Assembly: GCF_008728515.1 (NCBI RefSeq)
Contig: NC_044980.1
Location: forward strand, 33,496,290-33,560,289
Length of the DNA: 64,000 nucleotides
Direction: 5' to 3'
Source of the DNA: Papio anubis
Lineage: Eukaryota > Chordata > Mammalia > Primates > Cercopithecidae
Part shown: positions 1 to 10,180 of the stretch, piece after piece
Numbering within the stretch: position 1 is the stretch's first letter
How the letters are laid out: the number at the start of each line of letters is the position of its first letter
Position numbers and translations under genes: made by a program
Notes under the pieces: model-generated
The model's database searches: none
What the model was told of the DNA's origin: nothing
Seen by the model: the letters and a program-made list of their open reading frames with translations, nothing else

Positions 1-780
1 AACACTTTGACACACTAAGTAGGAGGAGCCCCCTCAACCCTCTGTGAGACTCCTAAGCCCATTCTCTGAAGTCACACACAGCTCAAGACGCACAGAGGGG
101 GCCTCTAAGCTGAGAGAAGTTTATTCAAAGACTTCTCTGATCTATCAGAAGTGGCGATCTAGGAGCTTTTTGTAAAGCTAGGTATTCTTCCTCTGCAGAA
201 AACAAAAGCAAAAACAAAACCCTTTGCTTCTCTATCGGAGGGATCCTTTTCATTTCTTTTCAGGGAAGCCTTCTTTCATGTTTCAATGAACTCAATTTAT
301 AGATGACTCTTCTCCCTGTCTGTTCTCCTTGTCCCCTTTATCAAGCATGGTGAAAACTGTGGAGTCATCCTTGTCTCATCTGCTCTGACTAATTTGTTTA
401 CCATATCTGGCCAGTTCTTCTTTTGAAGGGTGACTGCAGTTTTCTCTTTCTTATCTCAGTTCTTATTGCTTTGCATTAGCATGTTTTCATAGCCTCTCCT
501 CCTCTCAGTCCCTTCCCTTCCTCCTGAAATCTAAACCTTTCTGACACTCTTTCATCTGGCACTGCCCCCTCACAACTATTATGAGTTCCTTTTTCTCCCA
601 CATTGAGTCTGAATTCCTCTCTGTGGCTTTCAAAGACTTTCTTATTCTTCCTCAACCCTCTTCATTATCTGCTACTCCCTAGTGCTCCCTTCTCTAGTGA
701 GGTCAATATTCTCTTCCACTTAGTGGGCTTGTTTTTCTGTCTTCCTTCTCTTTATCCATCAATTGCCCTGTCCGTTGGCT
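1..780. other. Non-genic sequence, no repeat recognised
   Basis: Single-copy-looking DNA, pyrimidine-rich on the + strand from about 240 to 780. I see no coding signature, RNA gene or named repeat. The 98-codon open frame at 603-899 runs into the next Alu and is not gene-like. Confidence 0.6.
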
Positions 781-1079
781 TTTTTTTTTTTCTTTTGAGA
801 AAGGGTCTCACTCTGTCACCCAGACTAGAGTGCAGTTGTGTGATCTTGAAATCCTGGGCTCACGTAATTCTCCTGCCTCAGCCTCAGCCTTCCAAGTAGC
901 TAGAGTTATAGGCGCATGCCACCATACCCAGCTAATTATTTTTATTTATTTATTTTTTTTAGAGACAGCGTCTCACTTTGTTTCCCAGGCTGGTCTTGAA
1001 CTCCTGGGCTCAAGTGATCCTCCCTCCTTCACTTCCCAAAGTGTTGGGGTTATAGGCGTGAGCCGCTGCACTGGGGCTG
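781..1079 (-). mobile_element. Alu SINE, old (AluJ-like)
   Basis: Antisense Alu: poly-T, then the antisense right arm, the A-rich linker read as TTTATTTATTT, and the left arm ending near GCCGCTGCACTGGGGC. The 'CTGGGCTCAAGTGATCC' wording of the left arm is typical of older J-type copies. It is strongly diverged. Confidence 0.92.
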
Positions 1080-1409
1080 GCATTTCTCACCTCTGTCTGC
1101 AGAGCATGCCACCTCATCAAAGACCAACTTCTTGCAAAGTCCCACTCAATGACTTCTCACATTTTTCCCTTTCTCTAAGCTCCCTCAACATATAAAGTTT
1201 GTGGCATTCAGTCTGGCACCTGACTTGATACAGGTCTGGATCATTTTCAAACCACTCTATTTGTGTGAATCTTGTCTCCCACAAAAATGATACACTTTTC
1301 AAGCAGAAAGTCCATTTTCTCTGCTTGCATGCATCTTGTGACTATAGAAAAAGTTTAGAAGAGAAAGCATGATTCACAGTGGATCTGTTGACATCATCAT
1401 GTGATGGAG
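1080..1409. other. Non-genic sequence
   Basis: About 330 bp between an Alu and a MIR. No repeat or gene recognised. Confidence 0.55.
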
Positions 1410-1625
1410 AGGCTTTTGGAGTCAGACAGACTCATCTCAACCCTGCCACTTACTCATTGTCTAGGTGAAACTTCTGAGTCTCCATTTCCTCACGTATGAA
1501 GTGGGGATACTAATTCTTGGCAGAGTTGCTATAAAGATTAAATGTCATAAGATATGGAAAGCTTCTTACATACTGTTTGACCCATAATTATATGCCCAAT
1601 AGATAGTGGCAATATCTATTATTAA
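1410..1625 (+). mobile_element. MIR SINE (tRNA-derived)
   Basis: Reads in sense order through the MIR landmarks: GGAGTCAGACAGACT, CTGCCACTTACTCATTGT, TCTCCATTTCCTCA, then AAGATTAAATGTCATAAGATATGG and the 3' end near ATAGATAGTGGCAATATCTATTATTA. Near full length for MIR (about 260 bp). Confidence 0.85.
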
Positions 1626-2104
1626 ATTCTGGAGGAGGTAGGTGGCAAGACTCAATTCTGGAAGTGAGTTGGACTCACTCTCAGGTGCCCTTAGATCCTA
1701 ACTGATAGGGAGAGAGGAAGCAAGAGCAGACTTCCTATCTGCTCAGCCTGGATGTAGTCAACTTCTTTCTGGGATGGTGTTTAACTTTCTGGGAGGAGTT
1801 TTACTTTCTAAGATGAGAAGGGAAGGTTGTCCAGAGGTACCAGCATTCCAGAGGCTCATTTCCTGGGCCCAACTCTGAAGCTCCTTTCCTCAGAGATGAT
1901 GCAGGACCTGATTGTAGAGGCAGACACGGTCATGCAAGAGCAATACCCCAGGGATGAGAAGCAGACATTTGGCCTTGGCAGAGAGAGATTCTCCCGGTGG
2001 CAGGAGATGGACTGGTGTTGGGCACCTAAGGAGTGGCTCAACCAATCCTGCAGCAACCTGGATGCTAAAAGGCACAGAGAGATATGAGGGATACAATAAT
2101 GTAA

Positions 2105-2212
2105 CAGACTCTTCTATAATGTTTACTAAGTATGTGTTTGCATTGACCTTTGAGCTTTATGTTGTAACATTAATCTTCACAACAACACTATGAGGTAGCT
2201 ACCATTCTTGAG
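2105..2212 (-). mobile_element. MIR, first part (split by LTR-like repeat)
   Basis: Antisense MIR 3' half, including CTTCACAACAACACTATGAGG. It stops at about 2212, where an unrelated repeat begins, and resumes at about 2672. Confidence 0.75.
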
Positions 2213-2671
2213 CCCCATAGGCTCTCTCTATCCCTCTAGATTCCACCTCTGCCCTTCTGCACTCTGCTCTGGGCCCTAGGAAGCTAGCCTTGATGGATGG
2301 CCTCAGCCTGGCTCCCTTGCACTCTGTATCTTAGTTGGGTTCAGCCACTGGGGGCTACCAGCAGGAGGCACCAATATCCAGGAATGGGAATAAAGCATTG
2401 GGTTTGAAAGATGGCGGGGGCAATGTTCCTCCACTGAAATCCACAGCTATGAGTACACAGCCCTTTCTACAAGCGAATCCATAGTTACTCTTCATTCTCA
2501 TAACACCTGTGGGCCTACAGGCAGAATTGGCTTCCTGATGTTGCCAGCTCTGGGTGCTTCACTGCCCCATGTTGATTTCCCCTAATCCTGCCCACTTTGG
2601 TAAGAAGTCTCTTTATTAAACCTTTCTTAATTTGAGAACACATCTGTTTCTTACTGAGACCCTGACTAATA
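2213..2671 (+). repeat. Unnamed LTR-like interspersed repeat, copy 1
   Basis: A 459-bp block inserted in a MIR. It contains CTGCTCTGGGCCCTAGGAAG near its start and TTTATTAAACCTTTCTTAA and CCCTGACTAATATA at its end, an LTR-like terminus. The same landmarks recur in order at 9606-10095, so this is a repeat family. I recognise the wording as an interspersed mammalian repeat but do not assign a name. Confidence 0.6.
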
Positions 2672-2805
2672 TAATTATTGTCCCTCTTTTACCGATGAAA
2701 CGCGGAAAAGTTCAGTGAAACCACCAAGTAAGTGGTGGAGCTGGGACTCAGTCCAGGCACCCAGACAACCTGGTTCCAGAGTCGGGCTCTACATTTTACT
2801 GCCAA
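2672..2805 (-). mobile_element. MIR, second part
   Basis: Continues the antisense MIR from 2105-2212: TTATTGTCCCTCTTTTACCG, then AAGTAAGTGGTGGAGCTGGG, then CCAGGCACCCAGACAACCTGG and CCAGAGTCGGGCTC. Confidence 0.8.
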
Positions 2806-3149
2806 TGCAGTTCATGGAAATAACAAAGATGTGACCTGGAGAAATACCCATGACTGTAGCTTTGTGCTTTCACACCCAACCAGGCTGCCTCCACAAATCA
2901 GTCTGGCCAGTGCTCACTACTCCAGGCCCCCAGAGTCAGATTTTGTCATAGTTGCTTATTGTCAATTTCCTCCTCTTAAGGAGACTGCAAACCTCTTCTC
3001 AGGCCAGTGTCTATTCAGGGTGGTTTTTGCTCACCCCAGTTCAGACTCCTAACTGGAGTACAAGGCTTTAGAAAGGGGTGGACAGGGGACAGCGGAAGAA
3101 TGCCAGACTCCACAAGCCTAGTGCAGAAAGGTAAGGCATGCGATCATTT
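2806..3149. other. Non-genic sequence
   Basis: About 340 bp with no recognised repeat, RNA or coding signal. Confidence 0.5.
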
Positions 3150-3461
3150 CCCGTTTTTGTTTTGTTTTGTTTTGACAGAGTTTTGCTGGAGTGCAAGTGG
3201 AGTACAGGCTGGAGTGCAGTGGCAGAATCATAGCTCACTACAGCCTAAACCTCTCAGGTTTAAGCAATCCTCCTGCCTCAGCCTCCTGAGTAGCTAGGAC
3301 TACACAGGTACACCACCATACCTGGCTAATTGTTTTTATTTTTGTAGAAATGGGATCTCTCCATGTTGCCCGGGCTGATCTCAAACTCCTGGGCTCAAGC
3401 GATTCTCTCATGTCCACCTCCTAAAGTGCTGAGATTACAGCTGTGAACCACTGTGCCCCGT
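3150..3461 (-). mobile_element. Alu SINE, old (AluJ-like)
   Basis: Antisense Alu with a TTTTG-rich tail, AGTGCAGTGGCAGAATCATAG, the linker, and a left arm ending TGAACCACTGTGCCCC. A short duplication of 'GGAGTGCA' near 3187-3216 disturbs its 3' arm. Confidence 0.9.
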
Positions 3462-3954
3462 TTTCCTGCTTCTTCCTAATCTCTTTTCCTCCCTCTGAGG
3501 ATGAGGGTAATTCCCAAAGATGCTAATAAAGTTGTGGACGTGGAGGAATCAGAATTTTGCTCTGCGTCTAGGGCAACGTTTTATTTGGTTGTTAGAAACA
3601 CCTAATTAATATACACCATTTTACTTCACATGCCTGTTGTTTCTTGAAAGGTGAGGGGTTCCTCTTTGAGTTTCATGCAACACCATCTTTTTCAAATCTC
3701 ATTTGAGAAAACTGCTACTGAAAAATCAATAAAACAGTTATTGGAAAAGAATCATCCCAATGAGTGCCCATTAAGTCTCTAGCAAGATTGATTTCAAATA
3801 AAGGACTGTTGTATAAAAAAACTAACACTTTGCCATAAGAGTTTATAAGGGTGGAATAGTTTGATTTTGTGTCTGCCTTTAAAAGCTACTTGGATCATTT
3901 TTCTCCTCCCCAGTACTCTATATCTATGGGATCATCCTTTAATTCAAACATAGT
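3462..3954. other. Non-genic sequence
   Basis: A+T-rich, no repeat named with confidence and no gene. Confidence 0.5.
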
Positions 3955-4022
3955 AGTAGTTCAAGGCATAGACTCTGGAGCCAAACAGCCTGGACTTATT
4001 TTCTGGCTTGGTCACTCTCTGA
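3955..4022 (+). mobile_element. MIR fragment
   Basis: Only the 5' part of a MIR, with ATAGACTCTGGAGCCAAAC and TGGCTTGGTCACTCTCTGAG. The rest is missing. Confidence 0.65.
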
Positions 4023-5740
4023 GTTTGGGTTTGCCCAAAATTTGATAAGGATTTGGGTGCAAATGGCTTATTTGAGAGGTAACAGCAGGAAGTGCCAGTA
4101 AGGAAGTGGGGAAGTGATACAGGAAAGGAAAGACAAACAAGATGGTTTGCGTGAAGGAGCGGGCACTGCCGGGTATCTGGGGACCACTCCCGCAGGCATC
4201 CACTGGGAAACTACAGGGCTCATGCTTCAGTGGTGCACCACCCCAGGAGTGAGGAAGCTGGCAATTCATCTACCAGCTCCCATCCTGCATTGGTTGAGGG
4301 CTACTCCCTAGGTTGTGAGCTTCCTGGAATTTCTAGCCTGTCCCTTAGCAAGTCCAGTCTGCTCCTGTGGCCAGAGCAGCCCACTGGTGAGAGGTGTGCT
4401 GGCACAGAACCAGTGGGAGACAAGAGGATATGAGAGAGGACCAACAGCATCTGCTGCAGCCCATCCTGTCACACTCAGATCCACTCATGCAGCTGTCCAA
4501 TCGATGATTTCTCAAAGCATCTGGTTATAGTTTCCAAGGAAGAAAAAGATTTATCATAGGCATATTCCTGAGACCAGCTACAGCCCCTTCTGCTGCAGTT
4601 AGTCCAAAGGCTCTAACTCTACTCTTCATCATCTGACTCTTCTTTCTCCCACTCTAGGTTCCCCCGACCCCCATCCAGGCCTTTGCTGGTCTAGGCTGTG
4701 TGCCCAGTGAGGTAACCTAGACCTTTACTCCTGAGGGGTCTGAGCCCCTCGTTTCCATGTCTTCATCAGCTTATGGTTGCTGTAGCTGCCCATTCACTGT
4801 ACAGAAGCACCAGAGGAGACCCAGCTGTCCCCTGAGTTCCAGAGATACTTCCTCTTGCTCCCACTATGTAGAAGCAAGCCTGCCTCCTGTGACATCCAAC
4901 CTCAATGATCCCTGCCAGGATAGAAATTGTTTTCTTTGGCTTGCTGGACTACTAGCCCAAGGAGTTTAAAATGACCAAGTGACAGGTGTAACTTTAGATT
5001 CAGTGAAATCTTAACTCTATTCCCTGATATAAGATTCCCTCCACCTCCTTCCCCCTTCCCCACTGCCGGTTCACTTTGGGAACCAGGATCTTTAGTTTAG
5101 CAGAAAGCAAAGTTAAAGAAACAGGAAGTGCAAATTCCTCAAGTCGGTCACTAAGAATGAAAATGAGAGGGTCACTTTCTACTTTTATTTCCTGCCCTTG
5201 CATATTCTACCTACTAGAGACATAAGCACCATATAATGATTTGATGCACATACTGCATCTTGAAGACCAGTGTCCGAACCCCATGGTATATCATTCCCAG
5301 CTGGCATCTTAGCTACATCTTCATAAGGCTTTGTGCCATGTGCCATAACAAGCCATCAGTAAATGAGAGCTGTTATAGTTGCTGATGTTGACAAATACTC
5401 TCCTATAGGATATACATTCAGACCATAAAAACTACTGTGGAACCTCACATGATGGAGCTCAGAGTAAGACAACCTTTGTTTTTAGGTTCAATCAGGTTGA
5501 AGCCTCTAGGTCAAGGAACAAAGCCATGGGGTTGTCTTCCTTTGCAAATTAGGTGACTGGGCTCCCAGAAACAATGAGGGGAAAATTACATAAGCAAATT
5601 ATAGTTTCTCAAGATATATCAATCTTCACTGTGGGGCAAGTCTCACAACTTTGGTGGAAAGTTCTTAGTACTGCCAGTGATGTTTATTCCTTCCCATCTT
5701 CCTACCACAAGGCCACGTGGACTAGGTCAAAGCGGTATAA
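4023..5740. other. Non-genic sequence, possibly an old repeat at its start
   Basis: About 1.7 kb without a gene. The first 500 bp have the feel of an old dispersed repeat, which I cannot name. The open frames of 65-87 codons here are short, overlapping and on both strands, so I read none as coding. Confidence 0.5.
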
Positions 5741-6042
5741 GAGGCTGGGCATGGTGGCTCATGCCTGTAATCCCAGCATTTTGGGAGGCCTAAGCAGGGA
5801 GATCACTTGTGCCTAGCAGTTTGAGAACAGCCTTGCAACATAGCAAAACCTTGTCTCTATAAAAAGTTTTAAAAATTAATTGGGTGCAATGGCATGCACC
5901 TGTAGTCCTAAGTCCCAGGTTAACTGAGGTCAGAGGATTACTTGAGCCCAAGAGTTTGAGGCAGTGAGCTGTGATTGCACCACTGCACTGCAGCTTAGGC
6001 AACAGAGTGAGACTTTGTCTCAAAAGGAAAAAAAAAAAAATC
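5741..6042 (+). mobile_element. Alu SINE, old (AluJ-like)
   Basis: Sense Alu beginning AGGCTGGGCATGGTGGCTCA, with the middle linker AAAAAGTTTTAAAAATTAAT and a terminal A-rich tail. Heavily substituted. Confidence 0.93.
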
Positions 6043-6064
6043 TGGTATGAGAGATGGAGGTTAG

Positions 6065-6235
6065 AAGACGGAAGACCTGAGTTTTAGCCCCTGCTCTACC
6101 GTCAATTCATCATCAGACATTGGGTCCATTTCTCAACATCTCTAGACCTTAATTCTCCCATCCATTAACTGGATAAAATACCAGCACTCATTACCTTACT
6201 GATTACATAAAGTGGTGTACATGTGTGAAGGATTT
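6065..6235 (+). mobile_element. MIR, degenerate
   Basis: Sense MIR-like order: CCTGAGTTTTAGCCCCTGCTC, CATTTCTCAACATCTCTAGACC, then ACTGGATAAAATACCAGCAC. Weak but in the right order. Confidence 0.5.
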
Positions 6236-6355
6236 TTAAAGTTAAATACTATTTAATATAAGTTTATATCAAAATTGTCATCTCTGTGAGAGATGGAACC
6301 TGGGCCTTTGAACACAGCCTTCAAAGCAATGCATCTGTAAGAATTATCTCTGGCC

Positions 6356-6667
6356 ATGTATTAACCAGGGTTCTCCAGAGAAACAGAACTAGTAGGATAT
6401 ATATAGATACATAAGAGGAGATTTATTATGGGAATTGGCTCATGCAGTTATGGAGGACTGAAAAGTCAGCTGTCTGTGAGCTGAAGAACCAGGAAAGCTG
6501 GTGGGGTATAGTACAGTTCAAAGCCAAAGCCCTGAGAACCAAGGAGGGGTGTCCAAAGGTCTGAGAACCAGGAGCACAAATGTCCATGAACAGGAGAAGA
6601 TGGATGTCTCAGCTCCAGAAAAAGAGAAGAATTGGCTTTTCCTCTAACTTTTTGTTTCATTTGGCCC
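6356..6667 (-). mobile_element. Old LTR-type repeat, 3' part (split)
   Basis: Antisense copy of a common LTR-type repeat. It opens with TATTAACCAGGGTTCTCCAG (reverse of a CTGACTAATA-type end) and runs through a palindrome-like 'gagaaccagg' region. It is interrupted at 6668 and continues at 7060. Probable ERVL/MaLR-type LTR; the exact family is not assigned. Confidence 0.65.
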
Positions 6668-7059
6668 AGCTATGGTTTGAATATTTGTCCCCTCCAAAAC
6701 TCATGTTGAAATGTAGTCCGCGATGCACCAGTATTGAGAGGCGGGGGCTCTAAGAGGAGATTAGGTCATGAAGGCTCATGTATTCATTAATAGATTAACA
6801 GATTATCATGGGAGGGGAACTGGTGGCTTTATAAGAGGAGGAAGAGAGACCTGAGCTAGCATACTCAGCCCCCACACCATGGGATGCCCTGCACTTACTC
6901 AGGACTCTGTAAATAGTTTCCTCCATCAGGAAGGCCCTCACCAGATGTGGCCCTTCAACCTTGGGCTTCTCAGCCTACATAACTGTAATAAATAAATTTC
7001 TTTCCTTTTTTAATTACTGAGTCTCAGGTATGTTCTTGTATGCAAAATGGAGTAAGACA
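6668..7059 (+). mobile_element. MaLR solo LTR (MST-like) inserted in an older LTR
   Basis: A 392-bp LTR in sense: CTATGGTTTGAATATTTGTC, GAGGCGGGGGCTCTAAGAGG, AATAAATAAATTTC (polyadenylation-type signal), ending AATGGAGTAAGACA. It is flanked by a perfect 5-bp duplication, GGCCC at 6663-6667 and 7060-7064, the TSD length typical of these retroelements. Confidence 0.82.
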
Positions 7060-7240
7060 GGCCCTCAGTGGATTAGATGATGACCGCCACATTGATGAGA
7101 GCAATCTTCTCTACTCAGTCAATTGATTCATATGCTAATCTATTCTGGCAGCACCCTCACGGACACATCTAGAAATGTTTTACCAGCCATCTGGGCCTCC
7201 CTTAGCCCAGTCAAGTTGACACGTAAAATGAACTGTCACA
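7060..7240 (-). mobile_element. Old LTR-type repeat, 5' part
   Basis: Continuation of the element at 6356-6667. It ends with CAGTCAAGTTGACACG and AATGAACTGTCACA, the reverse of the common 'TGTGATGGTTAATTTTATGT' 5' end of this repeat. Confidence 0.65.
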
Positions 7241-7985
7241 GGCAGTGGCTTCTTACTTACACTCTGGTCCCTGACCCCTAGTATTTCTAACCTCCTCTTC
7301 CCTTCTCATCTTCAGCCACCTTCCCCAGTCTCTGTCCAGATGTCTACCTCCTCACTCTAATCACTGACTCTGTTTCTACCTCTTTAACCCATCTGTGCTT
7401 GGCATAATGCCTAGTAACACCTTTTGTCACCTTCTAATGACAATTCTCCCTTGAGCCTCCAACTTTGCCCTCTGATTTGACCGTGAAGGTCCTGGCTCCC
7501 TTCCTGCCTGAATTCTTCTCCCTATGCTCAGTCTCCCAAACTAAGACAGTAACTCTGCTGTTATATTTTTTTTTTTTTTATAAATGTCGATCAAAGATCA
7601 GAGAGACAGAGTGTGTGTGATTTTTAACCAATCCATGTGAACCACCAGGGTCTCATTTTCAAGTTACAAAAAAGTAAAATTAATCAATTGAAAGAAGGGT
7701 TGGGGTGGTTTGTAACATTTTGCCAGCCACAACTGGCAGGATTTTGTTTAGCTTCCAAAGCATCTCGACACATATCACACAAAGGGAACCTATACCTCAA
7801 GGTAGCCAAAACTTAAAGTCACAGTAAAAACTCAGTAGTTCTAAATCCATTCCAAATCAGTAAACAGTAGGATCTAGTGCAAAATGCATGAGACAGGCTG
7901 CCTGGTAAATAACAGGGGCCCAAAAAGATTTGCTAATTTATGGAGTGAGATTCCTAATAGATTATTTTTAGCTCGAGCTTTTTTG
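7241..7985. other. Non-genic sequence
   Basis: About 745 bp including a T-rich run near 7566. No gene or repeat recognised. Confidence 0.5.
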
Positions 7986-7989
7986 ATAT

Positions 7990-8110
7990 TTATGTACCAT
8001 ATGGCTCTGAATAAGGTGCTTAAGTTCCCTGGGGCCTCCGTTTCTTCATTATAGAATGCTGGCTGTGTGGTTCCTTCCAGATCTAAAATTCTAGTCTCTG
8101 CAACTGGGCT
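7990..8110 (+). mobile_element. MIR-like fragment
   Basis: The order GTGCTTAAGTTCCCTGGGGC, TCCGTTTCTTCATTATAGAA, CCTTCCAGATCTAAAATTCT resembles the 3' half of a MIR3-type SINE. Tentative. Confidence 0.4.
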
Positions 8111-8154
8111 GAAGTTCATTTTTGCACCATCAATGAGACAGAAGTTTCCCTCAG

Positions 8155-8445
8155 TTCTCTGCTCAAATGTCTCCTTGTTAGAGAGACATTTCTTGATAAT
8201 TCTGTATTAACTAGGGTGTGTCTCTTCCCTGTCCCTCTCTATACTCTTAATTTTATATTTTCTTCATGGTGCTATTATATATGTATTCATTGTTTGTCTA
8301 TTGTTTGTCCCCTGCCACTAGGGTTTAAATGTCTTGAGGGTGGAGATGTTACCTGGTGTGTTCAAGGTTATATTGCCAGCACCTAGAACAACGCTGGGCA
8401 CAATAGGATCACAATGCACAGTCTATGAATTAATGCAGAATTTAA
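8155..8445 (+). mobile_element. L2 LINE 3' end
   Basis: Sense L2 3' UTR: GCTCAAATGTCTCCTTGTTAG, ATTGTTTGTCTATTGTTTGTC, CCCTGCCACTAGGGTTTAAA, then CCAGCACCTAGAACAACGCTGG. The order matches the 3' terminus of the old mammalian L2 family. Confidence 0.82.
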
Positions 8446-8472
8446 ATAAACCATAAAGAATATCAATTTGAG

Positions 8473-8751
8473 GCCGGGTGCAGTGGCTCACGCCTGTAAT
8501 TACAGCACTTTGGGGAGGCCAAGGTGGGCAGATCACGAGGTCAGCAGTTCGAGACCAGCCTAACCAACGTAGTGAAACCCAGTCTCTACTAAAAATACAA
8601 AAATTAGCTGGGTGTGTTGGTGCACACCTGTATTCCCAGCTACTCAGGAGGCTGAGGCAGGAGAATCACTTAAACCCAGGAGGCAGAGGTTGCAGTGAGC
8701 AGAGATCACGCCACTGCACTCCAGCCTGGCAACAGAGTGAGACTCTGTCTC

Positions 8752-8783
<32 letters not shown>

Positions 8784-8787
8784 TAAC
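8473..8787 (+). mobile_element. Alu SINE (AluS-like)
   Basis: Sense, full length, from GGCCGGGTGCAGTGGCTCACG to a poly-A that has turned into a (TA) run at 8767-8786. The GTTCGAGACCAGCC wording of the left arm indicates an S-type copy. Confidence 0.95.
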
Positions 8788-9033
8788 AAAAAAATTTGAG
8801 AGGAATATGTATTGTATTTAAGAAAGCAAACTTTTTGAGTACTCTTAGCTTTGTTTCAGAAGTATTCATTTACTTCTAAAAGAATGTAGTTAACTGCAGA
8901 CTACTCCTGTCCTTTCTAAAACTTCCTCCCCTGAAACAATCTCCCAGGCAATGCTTTCCAATCCTAGTCCTAATTATTTTTCACCTTGAAGGTAATCCAA
9001 CTGCACACACTATAGTTATTAAAATTTAGTTTT

Positions 9034-9340
9034 GGCCAGGTGTGGTGGCTCATGCCGGTAATTTCAGCACTTTAGGAGGCCGAGGCAGGCAGATCACTAG
9101 AGGTCAGGAGTTTCAGACCAGCCTGGTCAATATGGTGAAACCCTGTCTCTACTAAAAATACAAAAAATTAGCTGGGCGTAGTGGCACACACTTGTAGTCC
9201 CAGCTACTTAAGAGGCTGAAGCAGGAGAATCTCCTGAACCTGGGAAGCAGAGATTGCAGTGAGCCAAGATCACACCACTGGACTCCAGCCTGGGCGACAG
9301 AGTGAGACTCTGTCCAAAAAAAAAAAAAAAAGAAGAAGAA
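9034..9340 (+). mobile_element. Alu SINE (AluS-like)
   Basis: Full-length sense Alu from GGCCAGGTGTGGTGGCTCATG to a poly-A followed by an AGAAGAAGAA run. Confidence 0.95.
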
Positions 9341-9488
9341 TTAATTTTATTTGTTCAGGCTTGCTTTCTCTAATTACAATAACCCAGTCCCACAGGTCTG
9401 GTGATAGGTGGTTTATCATCATATGCCATGCTTCTGCTCCATTTGAGGACATGTTTTAGAACACATTATTAAGTGTTTCCTTTCTGTA

Positions 9489-9605
9489 TTGAGACTTCCT
9501 GAGTTTGAATCTTGGCTTTGCTACTTCTTAGCTGTGTGATTTGGGACAAGACACTGAGCCTCTCTGGATCTCCAGTTCATCATTGGTAAAATGGGCACGA
9601 TAATG
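9489..9605 (+). mobile_element. MIR, first part (split)
   Basis: Sense MIR with GAGTTTGAATCTTGGCTTTG, CTTAGCTGTGTGATTTGGGA, GGTAAAATGGGCACGATAAT. It stops there, and the MIR 3' end reappears at about 10096. Confidence 0.8.
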
Positions 9606-10095
9606 ACCCTGGTTTTCCTCCATTTGCCCTTGCCATTCTCTATCCTGCTCTGTGTCCCAGGAGGCTAACTGTTAGTCCTCAGCCCTGGGGATCCCTAGGG
9701 ATGGAACACACAGGCCCTGGGCAAGAGATCCAAGGGCAGTAGGAAAGGGGATGAGAATGTTCATCTTCCACTCTCTTCCTCTTTATAGGATTTTGGCAGC
9801 GTCTGTCTTCCTTTACGTATGGCCACAGCACTGAAAAGGCAGCTTCTCTGCCATGGCTAAGGATATCATTAGGTTCTGGTGACTGCCCTCTCCCCTTGCT
9901 CTTTAGGGCCTGGGGTATTAACAGTTTCCTGTTCTTGCTGGTTCCAGATGTATTCGTATTCCTTGAAGACTCCCTTACTACTATGTACACTTCTGAAAGC
10001 AGTCCCTTCATTAAAATCCCTCCAGTTAATTCTTTGTTGTGCTTTCCGCCTTCTTCCAAATCCGAACCAAAGCAGCATAAATACACTGCCAGACA
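9606..10095 (+). repeat. Unnamed LTR-like interspersed repeat, copy 2
   Basis: Shares ordered landmarks with 2213-2671: TATCCTGCTCTGTGTCCCAG (compare CTGCTCTGGGCCCTAGGAAG), GGTTCTGGTGACTGCCCTC, TTAACAGTTTCCTGTTCTTG, and TTCATTAAAATCCCTCCAG. It sits inside a MIR, as copy 1 does. The 158-codon minus-strand frame over it (9679-10155) is probably accidental. Confidence 0.55.
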
Positions 10096-10180
10096 AAAGG
10101 CAATGAATACATGTACAGCAATTAGAACATTGCCTGACACATTGTAACTTCTCAACTCATGTTAAGCATTATCTATGTAA
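10096..10180 (+). mobile_element. MIR, second part
   Basis: GAATACATGTACAGCAATTAG, then AACATTGCCTGACACATTG, then AAGCATTATCTAT: the last third of MIR, continuing 9489-9605. Confidence 0.7.

Noticed and set aside
9679..10155. 158-codon minus-strand frame, the longest outside Alu, L1 and simple repeats.
   Set aside because: It covers the unnamed LTR-like repeat and part of a split MIR, and has other open frames overlapping on both strands. No domain recognised.
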